A stretch of 64,000 bases of DNA from Lolium rigidum (taxonomy: Eukaryota > Streptophyta > Magnoliopsida > Poales > Poaceae). Shown in pieces: positions 1-12,982 of the stretch. Location of the stretch: positions 275,486,330-275,550,329 of the forward strand of contig NC_061510.1 of the NCBI RefSeq assembly GCF_022539505.1, given 5' to 3'. A program made the position numbers and the translations under genes. Position 1 is the stretch's first letter; the number at the start of each line of letters is the position of its first letter. The notes beneath the pieces are model-generated. The model did not search any database and was not told the origin of the DNA. It saw only the letters and a program-made list of their open reading frames with translations.

Positions 1-3000
1 ATCCGATATACATGTTATAGATGTTTATCTCACCGGTCCTCGTTCTAGTACCTGGGTATTTGATACTGGTTCGGTTGCTCATATTTGTAACTCGACACAG
101 GAACTAAAGAATAAACGGAGACTACTGAAAGATGAAGTGACGATGCGCGTTGGAAACGGATCCAAGGTAAATGTGATCGCAGTCGGCACACTTCCTCTAC
201 ATCTGCCTTCGGGATTAGTTTTAAGCCTAAATAATTGTTATTTTATACCTGCGTTAAGCATGAACATTATATCTGGATCTTGTTTAATGCAAGACGGTTA
301 TTCATTCAAGTCTGAGAATAATGGTTGTTCTATTTAAATGAATAATATCTTTTATGGTCGAGCACCTGAAAAGAATGGCTTATTTCTGTTAGATCTCGAT
401 AGTAGTGATACGCATATACATAACATTGATGCCAAGCGAATTAAATTGAATGATAATTCTACTTATATGTGGCATTCGTCGTCTTGGTCATATTGGAGTG
501 AAACGCATGAAGAAACTCCATACTGATGGATTACTTGAATCACTTGACTTTGAGTCACTTGATAGATGCGAAGCATGTCTAATAGGTAAAATGACTAAGA
601 CTCCATTTTCTGGTATGATGGAGCGAGCTACTGACTTATTGGAAATCATACATACCGATGTGTGCGGACCAATGAGCGTGGCATCACGCGGTGGTTATCG
701 TTATGTTCTAACCTTCACAGATGATCTGAGTAGATATGAGTATATCTATTTCATGAAACATAAATCCGAAACTTTTGAGAAGTTTAAGGAATTTCAAAGT
801 GAAGTAGAAAATCAACGTAACAAGAAGATTAAATTTCTATGATCTGATCGTGGAGGTGAATATCTGAGTTATGAGTTTGGCATGCATTTAAAGAAATGCG
901 GAATACTTTCACAATTGACACCGCCGGGAACACCACAAAGAAATGGTGTGTCCGAACGTCGTAATCGAACTCTCTTAGATATGGTTCGTTCTATGATGTC
1001 TCTTACTGATTTGCCGTTATCATTTTGGAGTTATGCATTAGAGACAGCCGCATTCACTTTAAATAGAGCACCATCAAAATCCGTAGAAACGACACCGTAT
1101 GAATTATGGTTTAATAAGAAACTTAAGTCGTCGTTCCTGAAAGTTTGGGGTTGCGAAGCCTATGTAAAGAAGTTACAACCGGACAAGCTAGAACCCAAAG
1201 CGGAGAAATGCGTCTTCATAGGATACCCTAAGGAAACTATAGGGTACACTTTCTATCACAAATCCGAAGGCAAAATCTTTGTTGCTAAGAACAGAACCTT
1301 TCTTGAGAAATAATTTCTCACTAAAGAAGTGACTGGAAGAAAAGTAGAACTCGATGAGATTGATGAATCTATACTCGTTGATCAGAGTAGCGCAGTACCG
1401 GAAGTTGTACCTGTACCGCCTACATCGGCAACAGAGGAAGCTAATGATAATGATCATGAAACTTCGAACGAGGAAACTACTGAACCTCGCGGATCGACAA
1501 GGGAGCGTGCCACTCCCGATTGGTATGATCCTTGTCTAAATGTCATGATTGTGGATAACAATGATGAGGACCCTGCGACGTATGAAGAAGCGATGATGAG
1601 CCCAGATTCCAACAAATGGCAAGAAGCCATGAAATCCGAAATGGGATCCATGTATGATAACAAAGTATGGACTTTGGTAGTCTTACCTGATAGCCGAAAG
1701 GCTGTCGAGAATAAATGGATCTTCAAGAGAAAAACAGATGCTGATGGTAATATTACTGTCTATAAAGCTCGATTTGTCGCAAAGGGTTTCCGACAAATTC
1801 AAGGAGTTGACTACGATGAGACTTTCTCACTCGTAGTGAAGCTAAAATCTGTGAGGATTTTGTTAGCAATAGCTGCATTTTTCGATTATGAGATTTGGCG
1901 GATGGATGTCAAAACGGCGTTCCTTAATGGAGACATTGAGGAAGAGTTGTATATGGTACAACCCAAAGGTTTTGTCGATCCTAAAAATGCTGACAAAGTA
2001 TGCAAACTTCAGCGTTCAATCTATGGACTCGAAGCAAGCATCAAGAAGTTGGAACCGACGCTTTGATAAGGTGATCAAAGACTTCGGGTTTATACGAGTG
2101 TCATGGAGAGGCTCGTATTTACAAGAAAGTGAGTGGGAGCTCTGTAGCATTCCTGATATTATATGTAGATGACATATTATTGATCGGGAATGATATAGAA
2201 CTATTAAGCAGTGTAAAGGGTTATTTGAATAATAGTTTTTCAATGAAAGACCTTGGTGAAGCATCGTATATATTAGGCATCAAGATTTATAGAGATAGAT
2301 CAAGACGCCTAATAGGGCTATCACAGAGTACATATCTGGACAAGATTCTAAAGAAGTTTAGAATGGACGAAAGTAAGAAAGGGTTCTTACCTATGTTACC
2401 AGGAAAAGTCTTGAGTAAGACTCAAGGACCGGCTACGGCAGAAGAAAGAGAAAGGATGAGTAATATCCCCTATGCCTCGGCAGTAGGATCTATCATGTAT
2501 GCCATGCTATGTACTAGACCGGATATAGCACATGTTGTTAGTTTGAATAGCAGATATCAAAGTGATCCAGGAATGGAACACTGGACAGCGGTCAAGAATA
2601 TCCTGAAGTACTTGAAAAAAACTAAGGATATGTTTCTTTGTTATGGAGGTGACCAAGAGCTCGTTGTAAATGGTTACACCGATGCAAGTTGGAACACTGA
2701 TCCTGATGACTCTAAGTCACAGTCTGGATACGTGTTTATATTGAATGGTGCTGCAGTAAGCTAGGCAAGCTCGAAGCAGTGCACGGTGGCGAAGTCTTCA
2801 ACAGAATCAGAGTACATAGCAGCTTCAGAGGCTTCATCAGAAGCGGTATGGATGAAGAGGTTCATTGTAGAGCTCGGTGTGGTTCCTAGTGCATTGGACC
2901 CATTAATCATTTACTGTGATAACATGGGTGCCATCGCCAATGCACAAGGGCCAAGGTCACACAAGGGGCTGAAGCATATCAAGCTGCGTTACCACTCGAT

Positions 3001-3140
3001 TCGCGAGTACATCGAAGATGGAGAAGTAAAGATTTGCAAAGTACACACTCGATCCGAATGTAGCAGATCCGTTGACTAAAGCTCTCCCAGACATGACCAA
3101 CACCGTGAATGCCATGGGTGTTAGGTATATTACAATGTAA
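1..3140 (+). pseudogene. copia pol polyprotein remnant (PR-INT-RT-RNase H)
   Basis: Reading all three plus frames recovers, in order: the aspartic protease DTG at about 62-70; the integrase zinc region around 470-590 (WHS..GHIG, then CEACLIGK); the integrase core (TDVCGPM, FTDDLSRYEY, then SDRGGEY after a stop at 841, and PQRNGVSERRNRTLLDM); RT from about 1610 (KWIFKRK, KARFVAKGF, DVKTAFLNGD); the RT catalytic YVDD at 2162-2173; and RNase H near 2790-2830 (KSSTESEYIAA). The last reading frame ends at the TAA at 3138-3140. Stops or frameshifts near 335, 841, 1311, 2064 and 2761 break it into at least six pieces, so it cannot make a functional polyprotein. Confidence 0.93.
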
Positions 3141-3163
3141 TCTAGATTATTGACTCTAGTGCA

Positions 3164-3173
3164 AGTGGGAGAC
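3164..3173 (+). other. polypurine tract of copia element
   Basis: AGTGGGAGAC lies directly before the LTR start (TGAAGGAG). Its position between the end of pol and the LTR is where plus-strand DNA synthesis is primed in this class. Confidence 0.65.
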
Positions 3174-4972
3174 TGAAGGAGATATGCCCTAGAGGCAATA
3201 ATAAAGTGGTTATTATTTATATCTCTATGTTTATGATAAATGTTTATATGTCATGCTATAATTGTATTAACCGAAACATTAGTACATGTGTGATATGTAG
3301 ACAAACAAAGAGTCCCTAGTATGCCTCTTAACTAGCTTGTTGATTAATGGATGATTAGTTTCATAATCATGAACATTGGATGTTATTAATAACAAGGTTA
3401 TATCATTATATGAATGATGTAATGGACACACCCAATTAAGCGTAGCATAAGATCTCGTCATTAAGTTATTTGCTATAAGCTTTCGATACATAGTTACCTA
3501 GTCCTTATGACCATGAGATCATGTAAATCACTTATACCGGAAAGGTACTTTGATTACACCAAACGCCACTACGTAAATGGGTGGTTATAAAGGTGGGATT
3601 AAGTATCCGGAAAGTATGAGTTGAGGCATATGGATCAACGAGTGGGATTTGTCCATCCCGATGACGGATAGATATACTCCGGCCCCTCTCGGTGGAATGT
3701 CGTCTAATGTCTTGCAAGCATATGAATAAGTTCATAAGAGACCACATACCACGGTACGAGTAAAGAGTACTTGTCAGGAGACGAGGTTGAACAAGGTATA
3801 GAGAGATACCGAAGATCAAACCTCGGACAAGTAAAATATCGCGTGACAAAGGGAATTGGTATCGTATGTGAATGGTTCATTCGATCACTAAAGTCATCGT
3901 TGAATACGTGGGAGCCATTATGGATCTCCAGATCCCGCTATTGGTTATTGGTCAGAGTGAGTACTCAACCATGTTCGCATAGTTCACGAACCGTAGGGTG
4001 ATACACTTAAAGTTGGATGTTGAAATGGTAGAACTTGAATATGGAATGGAGTTTGAATATTTGTTCGGAGTCCTGGATGAGATCCCGGACATCACGAGGA
4101 GTTCCGGAATGGTCCGGAGAATAAGATTCATATATAGGATGTCATTTTATGTGATTTAAAATGATGCGGAAGGTTCTATGGAAGGTTCTAGAAGGTTCTA
4201 GAAGGTTCTAGAAAAGTCCGGAAGAAACCACCAAGGAAGGTGGAGTCCCTCCGGGACTCCACCTCCATGGCCGGCCAACCCTAGAGGGGGTGGAGTCCCA
4301 AGTGGACTCTCCCAAGGGGGGCCGGCCACCCCCTCCATGGAAGGTGGAACTCCCACCTCTAGTGGGAGTCCTAGCTTGGGTAGGTTTCCCTATCATATGG
4401 AAGGTTTTGGGTTCGGGTCTTATTCGGAGACTTGTAGTCCAACCCTTGGGGCTTCCACCTATATAATGAGGGGCCAAGGGAGGGGGCTGGCCACCCCAAG
4501 ACCACAAGCTGGCCGCCCCCCTTGAAGTGGTCGGCCACCCCCTCCCAAACCCTAGCCGCCCCCCTCTCCTCCATATCTCCCGCGTGCTTTAGCAAAGCTC
4601 CGCCGGAGTTCTCCACCACCACCGACACCACGCCGTCGTGCTGTCGGATTCAAGAGGAGCTACTACTTCCGCTGCCCGCTGGAACGGGAGCTGGACGTCG
4701 TCTTCATCAACAACCGAACGTGTGACCGAGTACGGAGGTGCTGCCCGTTCGTGGCGCCGGAGGGATCGTGATCAAGATCTTCTACGCGCTTTTGCAAGCG
4801 GCAAGTGAACGTCTACCGCAGCAACAAGAGCCTCCTCTTGTAGGCTTTGGAATCTCTTCAAGGGTGAGACTCGATAAACCCCTCCTTGCTATCGTCTTCT
4901 AGATTGCATCTTGGCTTGGATTGCGTGTTCGCGGTAGGAAATTTTTTGTTTTCTATGCAACGTTATCCTACA
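3174..4972 (+). repeat. copia 3' LTR, complete (1799 bp)
   Basis: It starts TGAAGGAGATATGCCC and ends CGTTATCCTACA, so it has the usual TG...CA ends. The inverted copy at 62344 begins with the exact reverse complement of this end, which fixes the boundary. A TATA box lies at 4460. The middle part, around 4230-4560, is GC-rich and low in complexity and yields spurious reading frames. Confidence 0.9.
4460..4466 (+). promoter_or_regulatory. TATA box of copia LTR
   Basis: TATATAA sits about 510 bp before the LTR end, followed by a GA-rich stretch. The same motif is preserved in the inverted LTR at 62851-62857. This position would separate U3 from R; the start of transcription itself is inferred. 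Confidence 0.55.
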
Positions 4973-4980
4973 GGGGATGC

Positions 4981-6514
4981 TGATACGTCTCCGATATATC
5001 GATAATTTATTCTGTTCCATGCCACATTATTGATGATATCTACATGTTTTATGCATACTTTATGTCATATTTATGCATTTTCCAGCACTAACCTATTAAC
5101 GAGATGCCGAAGAGCCAGTTGATGTTTTCTGCTGTTTTTGGTTTCAGAAATCCTAGTAAGGAAATATTCTCGAAATTGGACGAAATCAACGCCCAGGGGC
5201 CTATTTTGCCACGAAGCTTCCAGAAGACCGAAGAGGAGACGAAGTGGGGCCACGAGGTGGCCAGACACCAGGGCGGGGCCCCCTGACCTGCCCTTCCGCC
5301 TACATATAGTCTTCGTCGCGAAACCCCCAGTACCGAGAGCCACGATACGGAAAACCTTCCAGAGACGCCGCCGCCGCCAATCCCATGTCGGGGGATTCAG
5401 GAGATCGCCTCCGGCACCCTGCCGGAGAGGGGAATCCCTCCGGAGTGATGAGTGAGTAGTTCACCCCTGGACTATGGGTCCATAGCAGTAGCTAGATGGT
5501 TGTCTTCTCCTCATTGTGCTTCATTGTCGGGTCTTGTGAGCTGCCTAACATGATCAAGATCATCTATCTGTAATGCTATATGTTGTGTTTGTTGGGATCC
5601 GATGGATAGAGAATACTATGTTATGTTGATTATCAATCTATTATCTACGTGTTGTTTATGATCTTGCATGCTCTCCGTTATTAGTAGAGGCTTTGGCCAA
5701 GTTTTTGCTAGTAACTTCAAGAGGGAGTATTTATGCTCGATAGTGGGTTCATGCCTCCATTAAATCTGGGACAGTGACAGAAAGTTCTAAGGTTGTGGAT
5801 GTGCTGTTGCCACTAGGGATAAAACATTGATGCTATGTCCGAGGATGTAGTTATTGATTACATTACGCACCATACTTAATGCAATTGTCTCGTTGTTTGC
5901 AACTTAATATCTGGAAGGGGTTCGGATGATAACCTGAAGGTGGACTTTTTAGGCATAGATGCATGCTGGATAGCGGTCTATGTACTTTGTCGTAATACCC
6001 AATTAAATCTCACTATACTCATCATATCATGTATGTGCATGGTCATGTCCTCTCTATTTGTCAATTGTCCAACTGTAATTTGTTCACCCAACATGCTATT
6101 TATCTTATGGGAGAGACACCACTAGTGAACTGTGGACCCCGGTCCATTCTTTTACATTGAATACAATCTACTGCAATATTTGTTCTACTGTTTTCTGCAA
6201 ACAATCATCATCCACACTATACATCTAATCCTTTGTTACAGCAAGCCGGTGAGATTAACAACCTCGCTGTTTCGTTGGGGAAAAGTACTTTGGTTGTGTT
6301 GTGCAGGTTTCACGTTGGCGCCGGAATCCTTGGTGTTGCGCCGCACTACATCTCGCCGCCATCAACCTTCAACGTGCTTCTTGACTCCTACTGGTTCGAT
6401 AAACCTTGGTTTCTTACTGAGGGAAAACTTGCCGCTGTACGCATCACACCTTCCTCTTGGGGTTCCCAACGGACGCGTGTTGAACGGAAAGACATACGTC
6501 GACCACGCGTATCA
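4981..6514 (+). repeat. solo or truncated LTR of a second retrotransposon family (1534 bp)
   Basis: The segment has inverted ends TGATACG (4981-4987) and CGTATCA (6508-6514), typical TG...CA termini, and the overall text of a very common Triticeae LTR. It begins eight bases after the copia LTR ends. The 5-bp flanks (GATGC left, CGGGG right) do not match, so either the copy is a remnant of a truncated element or the target duplication was lost when its neighbour inserted. No coding capacity is credible here. The family is probably gypsy-type, but I cannot name it safely. Confidence 0.72.
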
Positions 6515-7470
6515 CGGGGCACCGGGTTAATAACATGTAAACAAAAAAAGAGTCACGAAAATATTTTAAGTTAAATTACATTTTTAGTCTTGATAGTTAT
6601 TTATATTTACCATCGATAAATTACGAGTCACCGTGTTGATAGATTGTAGTATAAAAAAGATTCACTAAAATATTCTAAATGAAATTAGAATATTTTGCCA
6701 TTGATAAATAAGTTTTTAACGTTTTGTAGTTATTTATATTTACCGTTGATAAATAATGAGGCACCGGGTTGATAGCTTATAAACAAAAAAAAATCGCTAA
6801 AGTATTTGAAAGGAAATTATCTTTTTGGGTTGGTAAGTTTTAAATTTTACGGTTGATAAATAACGTATATCAGGGTTGATAACTTTTAGCCCGAAAAAAG
6901 TTGTCGAAACATATTACCATGGGTGCTAGTTTTGAAGATCTCGTCCAGACGAGTTCATTAGTGAAGATGTATCTTAAATTAAAGTTATCATTTATGAGAT
7001 ATTTTTTTGGGATTTTAGAATAAAGAAAGATTCACGCTGACATCATTCTTTTTTATCTTGTACCAAATGTATGCAACATTTTTTTGTAAATAACAAATTT
7101 CGTCAAATAACTGCTAGAAAAGGAAATATCGGCTAATGACATGTGAGCTAAAAAAATCCGTTAAAATATTTCAAATAAAATTAACTTTGGGGTTGATAAT
7201 TTTTTACATTTACCGTTGATCACTCAAGTACGGAGGGTTAATTATTCAAATAGGGATGGTTGATAACTTTTAGCCCAATTTTTTTGTTGAAATGTATTAA
7301 CATGAGTGATACTTTTAAAGATCTTGTTGAGACCGACTCATAGGTGAAAACAGATCTTAAATCAAAGTTGTCGTTTGTGAGAGAAAACGTTTTGAATTTT
7401 CGAATTCGGAAAGATTCTCGCTTACATCATGAGATTTATTTACTTCTACATGCACACGCAGAACTTTTTT
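6515..7470. repeat. degenerate AT-rich tandem-like repeats
   Basis: Related blocks recur at about 6515, 6630, 6760 and 7140, each with a GTTGATA motif followed some 20-30 bp later by A-runs and a CTAAAATATTT-like stretch. The motif ACCGTTGATAAATAA and variants recur at about 6610, 6740, 6850 and 7210. A longer block (GTTGATAACTTTTAGCCC... then GAAGATCT) occurs at about 6870 and again at about 7260. Spacing is irregular, roughly 110-400 bp. No open reading frame or known terminus is visible. Confidence 0.55.
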
Positions 7471-7752
7471 GAAATAGCATCACTCCAGAACATGCCTAAA
7501 ATAAAAAAAAAATGTCCAAAACTGATCGCTCAATTTTCTTTGAGCACTTGATGCCCTTTATCTCATGATGTAAATGGCCCATCCGGTGGACAATTGGCAT
7601 ACGCTGTTTCTGCCATATATCAATTTCGCGGATTTTGTGGTTGCCAATTATTTAGTTTCGTGCTTTCCTGCGGCTCATTGGCGCCGCGTAAGCCGCGACG
7701 TGAAGGGGAAAACGGACGTTTTTCTGAAACCTCCCCTAATACATCTTAAACA
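7471..7752. other. flanking sequence before Helitron end
   Basis: Unremarkable sequence without a credible gene. The A at 7752 is the presumed host base at the 3' side of the minus-strand Helitron insertion site. Confidence 0.4.
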
Positions 7753-7787
7753 CTAGTACAAATGCCCATGCGTTGCCACGGGTACTC
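7753..7787 (-). repeat. Helitron 3' terminus (minus strand)
   Basis: Read on the minus strand this is the GGCAACGCATGGGCA block followed by TTTGTACTAG, the same terminal motif as the Helitron ends at 43155-43181 and 17526-17554. The motif has a small stem with an AAC loop about ten bases before CTAG. Confidence 0.7.
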
Positions 7788-10350
7788 CAATTTTATTTCT
7801 CAATACATATAATTCACAACTCACTATAAAAACTTAAAAAAAACAGGAATATATCATAACATACCACAACATGATAATCCGAACGCAATAGAAGACAACA
7901 TTGTTATGCATGGTTCAATTCTAGATCGTCTTGTTACTCTTCCACGGTAAGTGTCACATCTATGTTCTGGGCCGTCATAACTATCAACTCAACAACCACT
8001 TCTTTTGGATGTATTATTGTCTCACAAAACATAGGTGTTGCAAACATGTATAACTGAAGGAATACTTCTTTTATGATTAGTTCAAACAAAACATTGATAG
8101 TCATAAATATTCGGAGACAACCTTGAATCGTAGCCTTCTGTGTCAAACAAACAAAGGACAATAATGGCTAGGGTAAAAATACTCCATCGGTAGGACAGTG
8201 GCGCGTATGCAAAAAAAAATTTAGCCGGCAATGTCCTCATAGGAGCTAGAGAGTATTTATTACGAGTATGAGAGCAAGAATTAAATTTACCTTTCTTGCA
8301 TGAGTCTGAATGATGTTACACTATTTTATGGAAACCTTTTGCAGAAAATGAATGTGAACGATGTAAAGCTCCTCACTCTCTCGAGCTGACCATCGAGCTC
8401 CACCACTCTCACAAGAAGACCAAGCAGAGGCCAGTCCCTCCCCAGTTTCCCCATCACATTTTAAATAGGGAATTCACAAGATTTTATTTTGTCTGCCTAG
8501 CTATCAAATCCACCAATCAGTCAATTTCTCGTAGGTGTAGGTCATTCTCATTCGTAGACATAGTTTAGTTCCTACTTCTAGCCTAATCAAGTGATAAGCA
8601 TTTTCATATAAGAAATTAATATTCATGGCGAGAATGCGATAGACTTTTCACTATATAAAACCGTGCAAATTTTGACAAGAAACAGATGGCAACTCTCTCC
8701 CGATTTCGGGCACTCTTCCTTTATCCAACGATCTTACATTTTGGTGCTGTGCGTGCATGCCCATTTGGGTTCGAGCCTCTGTGCTCACAATAAGAGGTTG
8801 TACACAAAATTTCTTCCAGTAAAAACAGCGGCAAAAAAATTTCCCCTTAAGAGATTCCTTTTTTTATATAACAGAAGAGATAATAGTAAGTGAGATGCTG
8901 TAAATACACAAAAGGAGAAAACACAAGTTTATTTTCAAAAAACATGGTATATTGAAATAGCTTGCCAGAAGAAAAAGAGATCATATAAAAATGCACTTGC
9001 GTTGCCACAGAGTATCAAATTTCATTTCTAAATGCACATAGTTAATTTTCAACTCACTATAAAAACTCAAAAAAAATAAAGGATATTATAATGTACAACA
9101 ACATGATAATACCGAACGTTATAAAAAGACAATATTGTTGTAGATTTGTGTGGTTTCAAGTTCTAGATTTTCTTCCTACTCTTTCACGATATATCACACA
9201 CCTCCATTCTGGCCGTCAGAACTAAAGGAATACTTCCATTCCTAATTAGTCCAACCAACACTTTAATATTCGTAAATATAATAACACATGTCTTTCGAAT
9301 CCTACTTGTATTTAATCAAGTTGCTTTTTACCTTTACCTATGTGTCTTTAATTAGCTACTTAAATAAGTTGTATAGCCTAGCGGTGTAAGCGTGTGCATG
9401 CAATCGAGCGATCCACAAACAAGCGACATCTGTTCAAATTTTAGTTATGTAATTGCTTTCATGTTATGAAATAAACATTGTCTTAAAATATGTCATATGA
9501 ATCTGACAAATAATAGTTTTAAGTAGTAGGTAGAGTTATTTTTTACAATAATAAATTCTTATGGAATAAGTATGTTATTACCTAAGTAAATACATGTTCA
9601 AAAATATGAAGAAAATATCAAGTTTAACATCCACACACCACAGATGACTTACGCCATCACAGAATTTGCATGATGCAATTTGTTGAGAAAATGATGTTTT
9701 TTTCTCAAAATAATCAATTAAAAACAATCATGAAAAATATATTAGAAGATTTTAAAATTTGAAAGAAACCATAATGTTTAAAATCCTAATATAATGCTAA
9801 CGCTAGCTGGACCAAAGAAAATCTGGCATTTATTTCATTGCCAATACTGAGAAGTGTATAAATTGATGAATTAGCTCACTTCATTGCCACATTGTAGAGA
9901 AGAAAATAAAGGAGAGGTGTATGCCCTACTATGGATTACGGAAAGAAAATAAAATGACAACATGAACCGGACACATCACACTCTCAACCTCTGCCACTTT
10001 CTTCTCTTTCCCTCGTACAGCCGCGTCGGCCATCCCTTCCACTGCGTCCTTGTCGCCGGTGCCTATGGCCGCCCCTTATCAGCCTCCCCGCCGCTGGCAA
10101 GAGGATATGCTCCTCCACTACCTCCCGCCGCTGCCCAAGTTTCTCCCCTTGCCTACTGCTGCAGCAAAGCAACCTTCACTGACAAGGTACTGCGGAAAAG
10201 GCTAACACTTTTTTTTCTTCTAGAAACCTTTTGTAGAAAAGGAATGTGAACGATGTAGAGCCGACCGCCTCATCACTCTCTCGAGATCACCCAATTTATC
10301 GAGATCCACCACTCTCTTGAGAGGACTGAGTGGAGACCGGTCCCTCCCCT
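7765..10350. repeat. two diverged copies of a Helitron subterminal block
   Basis: Sequence at about 7765-8110 recurs at about 8993-9290: TGCGTTGCCAC, then CACAACTCACTATAAAAAC versus TCAACTCACTATAAAAAC, then ACAACATGATAAT followed by CGAACG. Further right, 8335-8450 recurs at 10225-10345: GAATGTGAACGATGTA, CACTCTCTCGAG, then the CCACCACTCTC block and CCCTCCCC. The two blocks keep their order, so a unit of roughly 0.7-1.4 kb was duplicated in direct orientation and then diverged. Confidence 0.6.
10065..10187 (+). other. possible captured first exon (unrecognised)
   Basis: A GC-rich island in AT-rich surroundings holds an ATG at 10065 and an open frame (MAAPYQPPRRWQEDM...) of about 41 codons that runs into AAG|GTACTG, a plausible splice donor near 10187. 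Composition and the donor suggest an exon caught from a gene, on the strand opposite to the Helitron. I do not recognise the protein, and it may be chance. Confidence 0.25.
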
Positions 10351-12650
10351 GCCGCTCCATCACCGGTGCGAGGACCGCCGCAGTTCCGCATTCGGCGGCC
10401 TTCGGAGACCACACCTAGTAGGCTCAACGTCAGACACCGATGCTGCACCATCGTCTCCGTGGCTGTCCGTCCGAGACCATGGATTGGATATGCCAAGTGG
10501 GAGATCTCTACAATGGTACGATGCCTATCCATGTTTCAACATGTGAACCTGCGTTTTTTAAACAACTGTTTCTACATGAAGTTGCTTAAAGTATATACAA
10601 ATATAAATATTCTATATTAGTATATCAGAACCTTTTTTACCAATTGACATATCAAGAAATACATCAATACTGTGAATTCTAACAATCATGTAGAAAATTT
10701 AGATATCCTTGAACCAAGGATCTGAAAACATCTTACTTCTAATAGTAGCAATATTTTGGAGATCAGGATACTGCTAACAAACAAATATTTTGTGCAGTAA
10801 AAAAAGTGCACATCCACTTCCTTAACCAAGTGAGCTAGGTTCAAGTCTCCAGGGTTGCGAATTTGGGTTCTTATTATTTAAAAACAAAATCACTGTAGGG
10901 GCTTCCCCTACCGTAATCCTTTCAAAAAAAATGTAAACTCACTTGTGGCCACGCGGACATGATGCCTGGCTTGATGGAAATCTCCAAACAAATCTGAAAA
11001 ATAAAAAACAGATGAATCAAACTGAGATATATGAACATTGAGGGAAGCACGTTCCTATGATTGCTTATTTTATCTTAAAGTTACACTGAAAATTTACGAA
11101 AGGCCGAATTACCAAAGAGAAGCCAATTTTCACAATATGAGATGTATCCTTTTTATACAAAACCCGCTGATAAAGTCCTATACTGGCTTAACCTATGGCC
11201 CCAATTTATTTTATCACAAGCTAAAGTTCTATTGGGCTACATTCCACTTCCAAGTTATTCACTCAGCCTGGAGGCAAGTCTGGAGGCAAGAAGGAGCCAT
11301 TTCTCCTCGATAGTCATGACTGTTTGGTGGCATGCAAGGCAGGAAAGAAATGACAGAATTTTAATTGCAAAACTCTGTAGGTTCTTCGTTGTGTTCCTAG
11401 CTGCACACACCCACATCTATCTGTATAGGCAGGGATTGGACGAGGAAAATAAATACAAATAGGAATGGTGAAACTGCTCATATACAGTGGTGTTAAACTG
11501 GAGCTTTCCTATTTGAACCAAAACCAGTAGCAATAAATAGCAAGAGGCAATTTGAAAGAAAGTCAACATGCACTGGTTGCAAGGCATTCTTGTAAACTCA
11601 TACATGTACAATTGATATCTCTAAGAATGTTCCAAGATATAGAATTCGTATCAAATAAGAAAAACCACAGGAACTTGAGTGGACAGAATTAGAGAGGGAT
11701 GAAACACGGAAATAAGGAAGCTTACCAGCAACTTATTTTGTGCCCGCAACATCTTTCAAACAAATATGATAACCACTTCCTCCATGATAGTCGTATGTCG
11801 CCGCCAAACCGGAGGTCCTCAAAGCTCCATCCAGCCTCACCTCTTGTCTCAAACCCCATCTGGCCACCATCGTACCTAAAACACACAAGGTAGCTTTTCA
11901 ACGGTCTTGCGAGATACAAAAATTATTTGCAGCTCTCAAATAATTCAGAAGAATGATATTGCATTAAACTACATATTTACGGTTGATAACAAAACATCAC
12001 AGGCCACAAGCTGCATCAGGTTTAATATGCCATTAAACTAAATGGAGCAAATACGTCCATTTCTCAACAGTTGTAAGCATGTCAGTGCATATTCACCTAG
12101 ACGCTACTATTTACTGAGAACTGAATGGAGATGGCAACACCACAAGTAATATGGGAAATGAAAATTTCATTGTCTCTAGGTGTCCACTCCCTGGACATTT
12201 AGTAATTATAGACATAACTAAATATCTCTGAATAGAAGCACGTTCATCTAAACTGGTGACTGCTGCCCTCCTCCTCCATTTCACAAGCTCGTGACTACAG
12301 AAAGTGCCTAACTTAGATCATGGCATCACAAGCTCTCGACTCCATATAGCCGCTCTAGCTCTGGTGTGAAATAGGTAGTAACAAAAGAAAAAACATGTTA
12401 AGCTCATACAAGATACACATGTTGACGCCGTCACGATGGAGATGAGGACCTGGCTAGTGCAAAGAGAGTTGAGACAGTGAGGATGTGACTGGCAGCAAGC
12501 GGCGGACGGAGAGGAGGGGTGAGAGAGGATTACCTCGCAACATGTCATGCCATGAACAACAATATATCTTTAGTCGCAGTCTAGAGTATGATGCAGTAGA
12601 ACCTGCAACCATGTGCAATAAAATAGATTATTGAAGTCCTTCCACAAATA

Positions 12651-12654
<4 letters not shown>

Positions 12655-12687
<33 letters not shown>
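12655..12687. repeat. (TA)n microsatellite
   Basis: An uninterrupted run of about 16 TA dinucleotides. Nothing else marks it. Confidence 0.95.
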
Positions 12688-12690
<3 letters not shown>

Positions 12691-12982
12691 GAAAATAGTG
12701 GGCTACCATGGGTGATAGCTATGCATACACATCCAACCATTAGATCTTATATAGGGAGCACAAAAGGAGCACACGGTGTTAGACCTTTTCGTTTTCTTCC
12801 CAGTTGGAACAATCCTCTCCGTTAGTTAACCATACCGTAACTCTTGCAAATAACAAAACAACAACCAAAGATCGGTCACGGTTGGCATTTTTTTGGAGTT
12901 GACTATGTGTGGATATTTAGCATGGCATCACCTTTTTTTTGAAATTCCTTGTACTACAACCAGGACCGTGGCCGACGTAAAT

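Larger units (their letters stand above)
1..4972 (+). mobile_element. Ty1/copia LTR retrotransposon, 3' part (BARE/Angela/WIS-like)
   Basis: The element enters from outside the window, so its 5' LTR, primer site and gag are not visible. What is present is the copia order protease, integrase, reverse transcriptase, RNase H, then a purine-rich tract and a complete 3' LTR. Integrase before RT is the copia hallmark and separates it from gypsy. The coding part is full of stops, so this is a dead copy. The base after the LTR begins GGGGA, the presumed target duplication, but its partner lies outside the window. The same LTR family occurs inverted at 62344-64000 and as a fragment at 54425-54838. Confidence 0.92.

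Noticed and set aside
4208..4631. Pro/Gly/Arg-rich frames in the copia LTR
   Set aside because: Low-complexity GC-rich LTR sequence; the inverted LTR near 62.6-62.95 kb gives the same kind of frames.
8990..9010. A second complete Helitron 3' end
   Set aside because: The TGCGTTGCCAC block is present but there is no CTAG next to it, so only a degenerate duplicate is claimed.
11142..11460. Plus frame with MTVWWHARQERNDRI, resembling the start of a LINE RNase H region
   Set aside because: The similarity is short and weak and no neighbouring LINE motif was found; left unassigned.
11722..11919. Minus frame MGFETRGEAGWSFEDLRFGG that looks exon-like
   Set aside because: Exon-like composition and a possible acceptor, but no recognised family and no supporting neighbours.
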